A stretch of 64,000 nucleotides of DNA from contig NC_080092.1 of the NCBI RefSeq assembly GCF_950005125.1, forward strand, positions 77,620,251 through 77,684,250. Reading direction: 5' to 3'. Origin of the DNA: Chionomys nivalis (lineage: Eukaryota > Chordata > Mammalia > Rodentia > Cricetidae). Of this stretch, positions 10,584 to 21,174 are shown piece by piece (the stretch's first letter is position 1; each line of letters opens with the position of its first letter). A program made the position numbers and the translations under genes. Below the pieces are notes generated by a model, which worked only from the letters and a program-made list of their open reading frames with translations, made no database searches and was not told the DNA's origin.

Positions 10584-10991
10584 GCCCATCTAGTTTTTTA
10601 ATACTTTTTTTTTTTTTAGGGTTTTTTTTTTTTTTTTGGTTTTTCGAGACAAGGTTTCTCTGTGGTTTTGGAGCCTGTCCTGGCACTAGCTCTTGTAGAC
10701 CAGGCTGGCCTCGAACTCACAGAGATCCGCCTGCCTCTGCCTCCCGAGTGCTGGGATTAAAGGTGTGCCCCACCGCCGCCCGGCCTCATTTTTGTTTTGT
10801 GTGTATGGGTGTTTAACCCGCATGTGTGTCTGTGTACCACACGTATGCCTGGCGCCTTTGGAGGCTAGAAGAGGGAGTTGGGTCCCCTGAAACTGGAGCC
10901 ACCATACCAATGCTGGGAACCGAACCCAAGATCTTTGAAAGACAGACAAGTAACCTCTGAGCCATCTCTCCATCCCCCAGCCCATCTAGTT
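10584..10991 (-). mobile_element. composite: B3-type SINE containing a reverse B1
   Basis: The 12-base repeat GCCCATCTAGTT (10584-10595 and 10980-10991) flanks the whole block. Inside are a reverse B1 (about 10608-10784) and a reverse tRNA-derived B2/B3 element (about 10788-10979, ending GAGCCATCTCTCCATCCCC). The B1 lies in the tail side of the B3. Confidence 0.85.
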
Positions 10992-11317
10992 CTTAACAAG
11001 GCAGAAGGAGCCCTGTTTAAGGTTTTTGAAGGGAGGGCCTCCCTGGCTAAGCTTATTCTTGAGAAAGGGACATGGAGTACCCTTTCCAGCCCCACAGAAC
11101 TTTCCAGCGTTTTGTGTTTCCTAATCTCTAAGAATTCTACTGTTTATTGTCCATAACTACCTTCTAGTTTAGATATAATTAGATGGAATTATAGATGTCT
11201 ATCAATCCCATAGCCCATGCTGACTATGAACTCCAGATCCTCTTGGCCTGAGCCTCCCAAATAGGTGGATTATAGTTGTCTACCCGCAGGTACGCCCTAT
11301 TTTTTAAAAACTTGTTT

Positions 11318-11464
11318 TGCTGGGCGGTGGTGGCGCACGCCTTTAATCCCAATACTCGGGAGGCAGAGGCAGGCGGATCCCTGTGAGTTCGAGGCCAGCC
11401 TGGTCTACAAGAGCTAGTTCCAGGACAGGCTCCAAAGCCACAGAGAAACCCTGTCTCGAAAAAC

Positions 11465-11495
<31 letters not shown>

Positions 11496-11550
11496 GCTAG
11501 TTCCAGGACAGGCATCAAAGCCACAGAGAAATCTTGTCTTGAAAAAACAA
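11318..11550 (+). mobile_element. B1 SINE plus a partial second B1 tail
   Basis: A full forward B1 (11318-11470) is followed after its A-rich tail by a second partial copy starting at AGCTAGTTCCAGGACAGGCA (about 11496-11550). The second piece has no head, so it is a truncated insertion or a local duplication. Confidence 0.85.
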
Positions 11551-11579
11551 TTTTTTTGTTTCACTTTTTGTTTGTTTTT

Positions 11580-12080
11580 GTTTCTTTGAGACAAGGTTTC
11601 TCTGTGTAGTTTTGGAGCCTGTACTGGAACTCACTCTATAGCCCAGGCTAGCCTCAAACTCATAGAGATCCTCCTACCTCTGCCTCCTGAGTGCTGGGAT
11701 TAAAGGCATGCACCACCACTACCTGGCTGTTGTTTTTTCGAGACAGGGTTTCTCTGTGTAGCCTTGGCTGTCCTGGAACTCACTCTGTAGACCAGACTGG
11801 CCTCAAACTCACAGATGTTTGCCTGCCTCGGCCTCCCAAATGCTAGGATTAAAGGCATGCACCACCGTCTCCTGACTTAAATTCATTTTTGTGCGTATGT
11901 ATGGGAGTGCACCTGTTCCTATATACACAAATACACCTGAATGTGTGTGCACATATTAAAGTTGGAGGTCAGCCTTCAAGCATTGTTCCTCAGGCTCAGA
12001 TAACTGGCCAGTGAGGTCCTGAGTCAGCCTGTCTTTACCTCTCCACATAAGGATTATAAACCCAAGCTACCACGCTCACT
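11580..12080 (-). repeat. two reverse B1 SINEs and a degraded B3/B4-like segment
   Basis: Reverse B1 copies lie at about 11580-11726 and 11732-11876. The stretch 11885-12080 has TG-rich text typical of old B3/B4 elements. Confidence 0.75.
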
Positions 12081-12124
12081 CTTTACATTTTTATTTTTTA
12101 TTATTTTTTTTGAGGGGGGTGGGT

Positions 12125-12445
12125 TTTTTTTTCTTTTCTGGTTTTTCTGAGACTGGGTCCCTCTATATAACAGTCCTGGCTGTCCTGGAACTCGCCTCAG
12201 ACTCAGAAATCCCCCTGCCTCTGCCTCCCGAATGCTAGAACTAAAGGTGTGTGCCACCACCACCTGACTAGTCTTTATTCTTATGCATTATTATTGTGTC
12301 TGTATGTGCATGCATGGCAACAGGCGCATGCGCTGAGGGCAGAGCAGAGCTTTGCAGAGCTGCTCTCTGCATTGACCTCTGTGTGGTCCCAGGGCTCACA
12401 CTGGAAAGCACTTCGCTAGCTCAGCCATCTCTCCAGGCGGTAAAT
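12125..12445 (-). repeat. reverse B1 then reverse B3-type SINE
   Basis: The B1 occupies about 12131-12270. The B3-type copy runs about 12275-12440 and ends CTCAGCCATCTCTCCAGGC. Confidence 0.75.
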
Positions 12446-12456
12446 ATGAGGTTTCT

Positions 12457-12551
12457 TTCTTTCTTTTTTTTTTTTTTTTTTTTTTTGGTTTTTCGAGACA
12501 GGGTTTCTCTGTGGTTTTGGAGCTTGTCCTGGAACTAGCTCTTGTAGACAG
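12457..12551 (-). mobile_element. 5'-truncated reverse B1 with TSD
   Basis: Only the right half of B1 is present (poly-T to CTCTTGTAGACA), yet perfect 13-base repeats ATATGAGGTTTCT flank it (12444-12456 and 12552-12564). The truncation therefore happened at insertion. Confidence 0.88.
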
Positions 12552-12604
12552 ATATGAGGTTTCTAATGTATAAGCCCATGCTTAACCCAGCGTCTAATTG
12601 AACT

Positions 12605-12930
12605 TTTTTTTTTTCGAGACAGGGTTTCTCTGTAGCTTTGGAGCCTTTCCTGGAACTAGCTCTTGTAGACCAGGCTGGCCTCGAACTCACAGAGATCCGC
12701 CTGCCTCTGCCTCCCGAGTGCTGAGATTAAAGGCATGCGCCACCGCCCGGCCTAATTAAACATTTTTTAAATTTTTGTTTTGTTTGTTTGAAACAGGATC
12801 TCACTATATAATCCTAGCTGACTTGGAACTTCCTTTGTAGACCAGGTTGGCCTTGAACTCATGGAGATCTGCCTACCTCTGCCTCCTTCCTTGGTGCTGG
12901 TTTTAAAGGCGTGTGACATTGTGCTGAGCT
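12605..12930 (-). repeat. two reverse B1 SINEs
   Basis: A well-preserved copy at about 12605-12751 ends CACCGCCCGGCC. A much older copy covers about 12778-12930. Confidence 0.85.
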
Positions 12931-12974
12931 TAAACATTTTAAAGTAAACTTACATCTTCACGATCTAATTCTAG

Positions 12975-13345
12975 GCTGAAGTGCTTGCCTAGCATGCAAG
13001 AGGCCCTGGGTCTGGATTCCTAGGACTTCATCAAACAAGGCACAAGGCCAGTGAGATGTCACTCCTTAGGCAAAGGCAGCACCACCAAGCCCACACCTGA
13101 GTTCAATCCCCAGGACCCACAGGAAGAAAGGAGAAAACCAGCTACTGCACATCTTCTATCACCCTGCAAAATAAATATCATCTTAAAATAAAACAAGCAA
13201 ATCTGCCATGGTGGGCCACTCCTGTAATCCCAGCACTCAGGAGATGGAGACAGGAGACTCAGAAACTCGGGGTCATCCGAGTTTGGGCATAGTTCAGGCC
13301 AACCTGGGCTACATGGGACCGTCTCTGGAACAAAATCCAATTTTG
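12975..13345 (+). repeat. ID-type and B1-type SINE fragments
   Basis: GTGCTTGCCTAGCATGCAAG with a CCCTGGGT continuation is the tRNA-Ala-derived ID core (about 12975-13040). A B2/B4-like piece and a diverged forward B1 (13205-13335) follow. Confidence 0.7.
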
Positions 13346-13359
13346 TTAATAAGACATCA

Positions 13360-13735
13360 CTTCTGAGAATCCTTCTCCCCACTCACAATAACTCCATTCC
13401 CATCCCCAAGCCTCGGGAACACTCTTCTCTCCAACCATATAGCGCCCCCATCTCTGGACACTCAGAAATGAAATGGTGTGATCTTTGCTCTCTGGCTTCT
13501 TTCACAGTGTTTTTGAGGCTTTATCTGTACCCAGGTGTTTGGTGACGGATTAGTAGCTTATGCCTTTTTACTACTGCGTGGTATCTTCTCGGTGTGTAGA
13601 CCATGCTTTGTTTATTCAGCTCCATTTAGGTGGTTTTTACTTTTTTGGTTATAAATAATACAATCGTGAACACTTGCGTTTAAGTTTCTATTTGTATACC
13701 TCAGTGGCAGAACATTTTATCTTATTTAGTATGTC
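13360..13735 (+). repeat. ancient L1-like LINE fragment
   Basis: The order of phrases (CTTCTTTCACAGTGTTTTTG, a 'TGTTTATTCA' segment, 'TTTTTTGGTTATAAATAATA', then CGTGAACACTTGCGT) matches a common old mammalian L1 tail segment as I remember it. Subfamily not assigned. Confidence 0.55.
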
Positions 13736-13872
13736 CGATGGCCTGGGTTTCATCCCTAGTAACATACACACACAGTTCTGCTGAGACAGACTCACTATGG
13801 AAGAGACTGTCCTTGAATTCTTCATCCTTCTGCCTCTATCTCCAAAATACTGGGATTAAAAAATATTTTAGG

Positions 13873-14025
13873 TGCCAGGAGGTGGTGGCACACAACTTTA
13901 ATTCTAGCATTCAGGAGGCAGAGACAGGCGGGGCTATGAGTTCAAGTCCAGCCTGGTCTACAGAACAAGTCCCAGCACAGCCAGAGCTACACAGAGAAAC
14001 CCTGTCTTGAAAAACAAAAACAAAA
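13873..14025 (+). mobile_element. B1 SINE, forward
   Basis: It starts GTGCCAGGAGGTGGTGGCAC and ends CCCTGTCTTGAAAAACAAAA. Confidence 0.88.
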
Positions 14026-14042
14026 ATTATATATACCTATAT

Positions 14043-14660
14043 TTGAGGGGGGCTAGGGATGTAGCTCAGCGTGTAGAGAAGCATTAACTGTGAGTGGGGG
14101 CTGAGTTTGGATTCCTAACACCCATGCACAGAGCTCGGCAAGGTAGCAAGAGCCTGTGCCCTAGAGCTGCGAGCAGGGACCAGAGACAGGGTCTTCGGCA
14201 CCCTCTAACCAGCTAGTCTAGGCATTCCGTGAGCTCTAGGGTCAATGACAGATCATATCTCAAACAATATGAACTATCTCAGAAGAAGATAGCGACCTTG
14301 ACCTCTAGACTCCAGAGGCACGCACACCCACACTTGCCCACCGTGTGGGGGAGGAAACACATATTCACACTCCCTTGAGTCATTACACAGCTCGGAGCAG
14401 TGGCACATTTCTCTAATTCCAGTGAGCACGGGAAGAATAGGAGTTCAAGGTTATCATCCTAGACTAGGGTGAAGCCAGCCTGAGACATCAGAGACCCCAT
14501 CACAAAAGACAAACGCTGGATGTGGTGGCTCAGGACGAATTTCAGCACTCTGGAGGTATAGTAAGGAGCACAACTTTGAGACCAGCCTGGCTTGTGGTAG
14601 GAAGTTCTGTCCAGCCTGGGCTATGGAGCCAGAAAAAATCTAAAAAAAAAAAAAAAAAAG
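14043..14660 (+). repeat. ID-like SINE and diverged B1-like SINEs
   Basis: GGGGCTAGGGATGTAGCTCA at about 14047 is an ID head. Two diverged B1-like copies follow at about 14395-14510 and 14514-14655. Confidence 0.65.
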
Positions 14661-15025
14661 CCAGGCACGTCTTTAATCCCTGCACCTGGAAGGCAAAGGC
14701 AGGAGGATCTCTGTGAGTTTGAAGACAGCCTGGTCTACAGAGTGAGTTCCAGGACAGCCAGGGCTGTTACACAGAGAAACCTTGTCTGAAAAAAAAACAA
14801 AAAAAGGGTCGGGCGATGGTGGCACATGCCTTTAATCCCAGCACTCGGGAGGCAGTGGCAGGCAGATATCTATGAGTTCGAGACCAGCCTGGTCTACAGA
14901 GCTAGTTCCAGGACAGGCTCCAAAAGCCACAGAAAAACCCTGTCTCGAAAAAAAAAAAAAAAAGAAAGAAAGAAAGAAAGAAAGAAAGAAAAAAGAAAGG
15001 AAGGAAGGAAGAAAAAAAGAGAAAC
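14660..15025 (+). mobile_element. two forward B1 SINEs with (GAAA)n tail
   Basis: Copies lie at about 14660-14805 and 14807-14960. The second copy's tail has grown into (GAAA)n and (GGAA)n to about 15020. Confidence 0.88.
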
Positions 15026-15129
15026 CAGAAAAAGAAATACAAATTAGCAATGACATGCAGGTTCTATTTCTCTCTCACACATCTAGTTCAGAGTGGAATT
15101 GCCAGATGATTAAGTGGGATTTCCGTTCA

Positions 15130-15270
15130 TATATTTTGGTTTTTCTAGAAAAGACACTTGCTCTGTAGACCAGGCTAGCTTCAAACTTAAAGCAATCCAC
15201 CTGCGTCTGCCTGCAGAGTGCAGGGATTAAAGGCGGGATTAAAGGCGTGCACCACCACCGCCCACAGCCT
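15130..15270 (-). repeat. reverse B1 with internal head duplication
   Basis: Near the end GGGATTAAAGGC occurs twice in a row (15223-15246), a small tandem duplication inside the SINE head. Confidence 0.75.
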
Positions 15271-15378
15271 TAGTTATTCTAATGCAGGGATGCCCCTGAG
15301 CCCTGTATGCTAGGAAGTGCTTCACCCCTGAGCTACACACTGCCACATCTAGGTTTAACTTTGTACTTATTTATTTGT

Positions 15379-15403
15379 GAGTGTGTGTGTGTGTGTGTGT
15401 GTC

Positions 15404-15466
<63 letters not shown>
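15379..15466. repeat. (GT)n(GA)n compound microsatellite
   Basis: About 17 GT units pass into about 24 GA units. Both halves can adopt non-B DNA and are likely polymorphic. Confidence 0.95.
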
Positions 15467-15467
<1 letters not shown>

Positions 15468-15469
15468 TG

Positions 15470-16110
15470 AGAGTGTGCGCTTGAGTTCCTTGGTGTGCAA
15501 AAGGAAGTCAGAGAAAACTCCCATGCGTTGCTTCTCTGCCTCTATGTTTCTTCCTCTGCAGGGACTCAACTCAGATGGCCAGGCTTGCTGACTAGCAACT
15601 TCACCTGCTGAGCCATTTTGCCAGCACTGCTTTGGTTGAGACAGGGACTTATGCTGTAGCCAAAGGGACCAGGAACTCATGGCAATCCTCTGTCTCTGCT
15701 TCACAAATGCTGAGATTACAAGCAAGAGCCACTACATCTGGTCACTAAACTGCTTTTCAAACTGCCTGTCATTGAGCTTTCTTTCTTTTTTTTTTTTTTT
15801 GGTTTTTCGAGACAGGGTTTCTCTGTAGCTTTGGGGCCTGTCCTGTCCTGGAACTAGCTTTTGTAGACCAGGCTGGCCTTGAGCTCACAGAGATCCACCT
15901 GCCTCTCCTCCCAAGTGCTGGGATTAAATGTGTGCGCCTGGCCTCTCTTTGAGTTTTTTTTGTTTATTTATTTATTTTTTTAGGCAGAGTGTAATTCAGA
16001 CTCACCTCCAGTTCCCTATGTAGCCAAGAATGACCTTGAATTTCTCACCCTGCTATCTTCATCATCCAAATACTGGGATTACAAAGAAGTGCCACCATGC
16101 TTAGCAAAAC
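15470..16110 (-). repeat. cluster of reverse SINEs
   Basis: A B3-type piece lies at about 15470-15630, B1-like at 15640-15740, a clear reverse B1 at about 15783-15945 and a degraded one at 15990-16105. Confidence 0.7.
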
Positions 16111-16164
16111 ACATTTATACGAGACAAATTGTCAGTGGCTGTTCTGTAATTCAAATTTAACTGT

Positions 16165-16320
16165 AGGTGAGTGTGGTAGCCACACCTTTAATCCCAGCAC
16201 GCAGGATCTGTAGGCAGAGGCTGGCAGATCTCTATAGATTTAAGACCAGTGCTCTACCCATCTTACTATGTAGCCAGGACTACATAGTAAGAGCATGTCT
16301 CAAAACAAAGAAAAAAACCT
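16165..16320 (+). repeat. diverged forward B1
   Basis: It shows the B1 order (AGTGTGGTAGCCACACCTTT to CATGTCTCAAAACAAAG) with an internal rearrangement. Confidence 0.65.
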
Positions 16321-16512
16321 TAACTGTCATCAAACCTAGTTTTATGTCGCAACTCTACCTGTGAGTACTGTTATAATATCAGAGGCACAAACAGCATACA
16401 GGCAAGTTCTACCGCAGGGAGTCTCCAGTCTTGGAGACTAGGGGTCACACATGAGTGACTTTGGTGAGGTGCCCTATTTACTTAGCACCTAGCCTTCAGA
16501 AGCTTTTGATAA

Positions 16513-16885
16513 GAAAAAATAATTTAGCCGGGCGGTGGTGGCACACGCCTTTAATCCCAGCACTTGGGAGGCAGAGGCAGGGGGGTCTCTGTGAGTTCGA
16601 GACCAGCCTGGTCTACAAGAGCTAGTTCCAGGACAGGCTCCAAAGCCACAGAGAAACCCTGTCTCGAAAAAGCAAAAAAAGAAAAAATAATTTGCCGGGC
16701 AGTGGTGGCACACGCCTTTAATTCCAGCACTTGGGAGGCAGAGGCAGGCTGATTTCTGTGAGTCCGAGGCCAGCCTGGTCTACAAGAGCTAGTTCCAGAA
16801 CCGGCACCAAAGCTACAGAGAAACCCTGTCTCAAAAATCAAAAAATAAAAATAAATAAATAAAATAAAGAAAAGAAAAATAATTT
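16513..16885 (+). mobile_element. two tandem B1 SINEs sharing one target
   Basis: Forward B1 copies at about 16526-16680 and 16694-16873 are separated and flanked by three copies of GAAAAA(A)TAATTT (16513, 16681, 16874). The second insertion used the duplicated target made by the first. Confidence 0.88.
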
Positions 16886-17375
16886 AAATCTTTTGTAGAT
16901 TTATTTATGTGTACAGATGTTTGGCCTACATGTATATCTGTACACCACATGTATATGTATACCTAGTACATGAAGAGATCAGAAGAGGAAGTCGGAACCC
17001 CTGGAACTGGAGTTACAGATGACTGTGAGTGTCTGTGTGGGTGCTGGAAACAGAACCCCAGATTCTCTGCAAGTGCAGCAAGTGCTCTTACCCACTGAAC
17101 CTTCTCTCCAGCCCATTACTCTTCAAATATTCATTTATGTATATGTGTGTGTGAGTGTGCATGTGTATGTTTGTTTGTGTGTCTGTCTGTCTGTCTGTGG
17201 GTATGTATAAGTGAGTATAGCTGGCCTTAGAAGTCAGAGGCATTGGCTCCCTCTGGGGCTGGAGTTACATGTGGTTGTGAGAGGCCTCTTGTGGATGCTG
17301 AGAACTGAATTTGGGTCCTCTGCAGGAACAGCACATGCTCTTAGCCACTGAGCCATCTCTCCATTTATTTAGACA
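16880..17375 (-). repeat. two reverse B2/B3-type SINEs
   Basis: Both end in GAGCCATCTCTCCA-like reverse tRNA heads (near 17110 and 17360). A TGTG-rich stretch lies at 17135-17215. Confidence 0.75.
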
Positions 17376-17389
17376 AGGTGTCAGGTAAC

Positions 17390-17905
17390 CCAGACTAGGC
17401 TTTTTGTTTGGGTTTGGATTTTTTTGGTTTTGTTTTGCTTTTCGAGACAGGGTTTCACCTCTTTAGCACTGGCTGCCCTGGAACTCACTTTGTAGCCCAG
17501 GCTGGACTCGAACTCACAGAGATCCACCTGCTCTGCCTTCCGAGTGCTGGGATTAAAAGCGTGAACCACAACTGCCTGGCCTGTTTTGCTTTTTTGAGAC
17601 AGAATTTCTCTATGTAATCCTGTCTGTTCTGGAACTCCATGTAGACCAGGCTGGCCTCAAACTCAAATCCTTCTCCAGCTTCTGCCTCCCGAGTGTGTAT
17701 TACCCATCAGGCTCCAGGCTGGTCTTGAACCCCTCAACCTCCTGCTTTTGCTTCCTGAGTGCTGGGATTACCTCTTTGTGCAAAGCTACCCCCATCCACC
17801 AGCGTGTCTGTCCTATTCAGAGGTCAAATCAGGAGCTGCAGCTCAGCGTTAGAGCTTGCCTGGCATATTCAAGGCTTGGACTAAGCCCCAGCACCAAAAA
17901 GGAAA
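17390..17905. repeat. reverse B1 SINEs and a forward ID element
   Basis: A reverse B1 covers about 17400-17580, with two degraded B1-like pieces to 17780. An ID-like forward element (CAGCTCAGCGTTAGAGCTTG) lies at about 17830-17900. Confidence 0.7.
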
Positions 17906-18650
17906 AAAGCCAACCAAATCTCTTGACCCAAAGTCTGTTCTCCCTTCCCTTCTCCGTTCACAGCCAAACTTCCCCAAGCCTGTCTGTACAGACTGCCTTC
18001 CTTTTTTTCTCACTTCCCACTTACTCCTCAACCCACTTCCATCTGCTTCCTCCCCCACCTGTCCCCAAAATAGCTCTTGTTGCGGTCCTAGTGGCCTCTG
18101 TCTTATCCGACCTCCATCTCATCGAAACCAGCAGGCCCTCGCCAGCCCCGCTGCCCTCTCTGCAGCAGCCTTGGCCTCAGCTTCTTCCTCTCTCTAGTAA
18201 CTCCAGGTCCCACCTCCAGCTCTCGGTTTTCCTCCTGCCCTGAAGTCTCCTCTCCTCTCTTCAGCACCAAATGCTGTGGCTCCTGGGCCTCCAGCGAGAA
18301 CTCTGGCCCTCCAGACATGAGTCTGTGTCCACTTTGCCATCCCCATCTAGAGCCAGAACTCTCCTCTCGGATCTGACCTGCACGCCCAGCTGCCTTGGAG
18401 CCTCCTCCTGGAGCATGTCAGAAGCCAATCTGGTCAAAGCTGAGCCAAACCCTCAGCTTCCTCCTCTTCCCACTGCTAAGAGCCCCACTATGATTCCACG
18501 ATCCAGTTCTACAACAGGAAATGTTGGTGACCTCCTGACCTCTGCAGTCAGTCCTGCAGCCGGACAAACCACAGACTGGATTGTGTCCACAGGCACCAAC
18601 TGGATTGCGCTACACCCTTATCAGGACAATTTTCTTTCTGAATTTTTTTT
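17906..18650. other. pyrimidine-rich unassigned sequence
   Basis: Low-complexity C/T-rich text with open frames on both strands, none resembling a known protein. Phrases such as CTCAACCCACTTCCATCTGC recall an old interspersed repeat, but I cannot name it. Confidence 0.45.
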
Positions 18651-18654
18651 TCCT

Positions 18655-18935
18655 AGATAGTGTCTCATTCAGCACAGGCTGGTCTCAAACTTGTTGTGTA
18701 GCTGACAATGACCTTGAACTGATTACTGCCTCCACCTCCCAAGTGCTGAGGCCACAGGTGGATACCACCAGGGCAGGTTATGCTGTGCTGGAGACCCTGC
18801 CCAAACTTCCTGCTTGCTACACAATCACTCTGCCAACTGAGCCATAGCCTTAGTCCTCACTATTGCAGTTGGTTTGCAGATGAAACCCAGGGCCTCTGTC
18901 ATGCCAGGCAAGCACTCTACTGCAGCTACACCGAA
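18655..18935 (-). repeat. diverged reverse B1 and ID-like fragments
   Basis: A B1-like block lies at about 18655-18760. Near 18880-18925, GCCAGGCAAGCACTCTAC is a reverse ID core. Confidence 0.6.
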
Positions 18936-18974
18936 ACCACATCATCTCATTTACATCTATGTGTAATGTGTTCG

Positions 18975-19025
18975 CCTGTATGTATGTATGTATGTATGTA
19001 TGTATGTATGTATGTGTGTGTGTAT
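18975..19025. repeat. (TATG)n microsatellite
   Basis: About ten TATG/TGTG units in a row. Confidence 0.95.
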
Positions 19026-19039
19026 GTCCATGCAAAGCA

Positions 19040-19555
19040 TGTTATCTTGTTATCTTCTGGAACTGGAGTTACAGATGGTTGTGAGGTGCCATGTGGGTCC
19101 TGGGAATCAGACCCAGGTCCTCTGGAAGAGCATCCAGCATAAGTGAAGGTTTCTCTGTCCTGCCCTGTCCCACAACCACTTCTAAATAATCACTTAGAGG
19201 CTTCATATTAATTACAAACTGTTCGACCTATAGTTCAGGCTTATTACTAACTAGTTCTTACATTTAAATTAACCGATTTCTATTAATCTATGTATTGCCA
19301 TGTGGCCATGGCGTTATTGGTCTGCTGGCCTCTCGCTTCTTGGGCAGTTGGCTGGCATCTCCCCCAGACTCTGCCTTTCTCCTCTTTGTATTTTCAGTGT
19401 GGCTTTCCCATCGAGCCTTATTCTGCCCTGCTATAGGCCAAAGCAGCTTCTTTATTAACCAGTGAGAGGAATACATATTCACAGCATACAGAAGGGTTAT
19501 CCCACAGCAATCCAGTGCTCTTAACTGCTGAGCCATCTCTCCAGCCTCAGTCATA
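19040..19555 (-). repeat. reverse B2/B3 SINE interrupted by an LTR
   Basis: The SINE reads to CTCTGGAAGAGC, stops, and resumes at 19516 with TGCTCTTAACTGCTGAGCCA. The gap is exactly the 372-base insertion described next. Confidence 0.85.
19138..19509 (-). mobile_element. solo LTR-like element with 6-base TSD
   Basis: The inserted block is bordered by ATCCAG on both sides (19132-19137, 19510-19515). A 6-base duplication is usual for class II endogenous retroviruses. On the minus strand it begins TGCTGTGGGATAACCCTTCT and contains GGTTAATAAAG, a polyadenylation-type motif. The other end is not a clean CA. No coding sequence is present. A related piece lies at 23449-23751. Family name not assigned. 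Confidence 0.75.
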
Positions 19556-19879
19556 TGCTTCTGTGTCCCACCGTGTGCAGCCAGTAGCAAATCCTGAGCG
19601 TGACATGTACACAGAGGTCCTGCTGGAAAGAGGGGGCGGACTCCTTCCCCTGCCCTGTGTTGTTCTCTTTCCACTCCCAGCCCTCAGTACGGTTGGGTGT
19701 CTAAAGCAACAGTTTCATTCCCCCTCCCTCAGCCCCGTTTCTCCTGCTCCCTTCTGGGCAATGCCCATTCCTCCAAGTGTTCTAGAATCATCCATTCTCG
19801 GGGGGGGGAACTGCTCCACACCTCTCCAGCATGGGTGATGGCTTTTTCCACTGTGCAGCTGGCGCATGGCGATGCCTAT

Positions 19880-20000
19880 TCCATGAGCACCTGGAAAGCT
19901 GAGGCAGAAGGATCAGGAGTTCTAGGCCAGCCTGGGTTACACAGTGCTACATAGTGAGTCTGAGGCCAGGGTGGGCTATGAGAGCCCTGCCTCAAAAAAC
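19880..20000 (+). repeat. diverged B1-like SINE
   Basis: Phrases AAGCTGAGGCAGAAGGATCA and CTGGGTTACACAGTG follow the B1 order at low identity. Confidence 0.6.
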
Positions 20001-20007
20001 AAAGAGG

Positions 20008-20200
20008 TGGCTGGGCGGTGGTGGCGCACGCCTTTAATCCCAGCACTTGGGAGGCAGAGGCAGGCGGATCTCTGTGAGTTCGAGACCAGCCTGGTCTACA
20101 GAGCTAGTTCCAGGACAGGCTCCAAAACCACAGAGAAACCCTGTCTCGAAAAAAAAAAAAAAAACAAAAAAAAAAACCAAAAAAAAAAAAAAAAAGAGGT
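20008..20200 (+). mobile_element. young forward B1 SINE
   Basis: GGCTGGGCGGTGGTGGCGCA to CTGTCTCG, then a long A-rich tail to about 20196. Close to the local consensus. Confidence 0.93.
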
Positions 20201-20204
20201 GTAA

Positions 20205-20760
20205 CCTGGTGATTGGTGCTCTCCTTTAATCCCAGCACTCCATGGAAGCAAAGGTCTGAGAATCTCTCTGTGAAGTCAGGGCTGGCCTGGTCTTCATAGC
20301 AAATTTTAGGACAGCCTGGATTATAGAGTGGGAGCCAGTCTCAAAAACACAAAATGAAACACACAAGCAAACACGTAAGGGCTGCAGAGATGGCTCAGCA
20401 GGTAAGAGCTCTGGCTGCTCTTCCAGAGGTTCCTAAATTCAATTCCCAGCAACTACATAGTAGCTCATGAGCATCTATAGTGGGATCTGATGCCCTCTTC
20501 TGGCATAAAGGTGTATATGCAGGTAGAGCACTCATACATAAAATAAATAAATAAAACAAAACAAAAACAAACACATAACCCAGTATGGTGATGCACACCT
20601 TCAATCCCAGCGCTTGGAAGGCAGAGGCAGGTTGATCTCTGAATTTGGGGCTAGCCTGTTCCACAGAGTGAGTTTCAAGACATCCCGGTCTACAAAGAGA
20701 AATCCTGAGGCTGGAGGCTCATCAATTTAGGCCAACCTTGATACAGAATGAAACCTTGTT
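20205..20760 (+). repeat. B1-like, B2 and B1-like forward SINEs
   Basis: Degraded B1 at about 20205-20350, a B2 at about 20378-20575 (GGGCTGCAGAGATGGCTCAG, AATAAATAAATAAAA tail), and another B1-like at 20580-20760. Confidence 0.8.
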
Positions 20761-20767
20761 TCAAAAT

Positions 20768-21136
20768 AAAGCAATCAGCCAGGCGGTGGTGGCGCACGCC
20801 TTTAATCCCAGCACTCGGGAGGCAGAGGCAGGCGGATCTCTGTGAGTTCGAGACCAGCCTGGTCTACAAGAGCTAGTTCCAGGACAGGCTCCACAACCAC
20901 AGAGAAACCCTGTCTCGAAAAACAAAAAACAAAAAACAACAACAAAAAAAAAAGCAGCCGGGCGGTGGTGGCGCACGCCTTTAATCCCAGCACTCGGGAG
21001 GCAGAGGCAGGCGGATCTCTGGGAGTTCGAGGCCAGCCTGGTCTACAAGAGCTAGTTCTGGGACGGGCACCAAAGCTACAGAGAAACCCTGTCTCGAAAA
21101 ACCAAAAAAAAAAAAAAAAAAAAAAAAAAGCAATCA
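20768..21136 (+). mobile_element. two young tandem forward B1 SINEs
   Basis: Copies at about 20778-20953 and 20957-21126 are nearly identical to the local consensus. AAAGCAATCA flanks the pair (20768-20777, 21127-21136), and AAAGCAG sits between them, consistent with repeated use of one target. Confidence 0.9.
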
Positions 21137-21174
21137 ATCAACTTTCCTGTTTTCTAATGTTATCTTGGACCTAA

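Noticed and set aside
14043..14075. tRNA-like sequence GATGTAGCTCAGCGTGTAG
   Set aside because: It is the tRNA-Ala-derived head of an ID SINE, not a tRNA gene; no full cloverleaf is preserved.
17906..18650. Possible Pro/Ser/Leu-rich gene
   Set aside because: Pyrimidine-rich low complexity gives open frames in several phases, with no start context, splice sites or homology.
20842..21174. Repeated frames starting MSSRPAWSTRASSRTGS
   Set aside because: These are translations of B1 SINEs and recur wherever a B1 lies.
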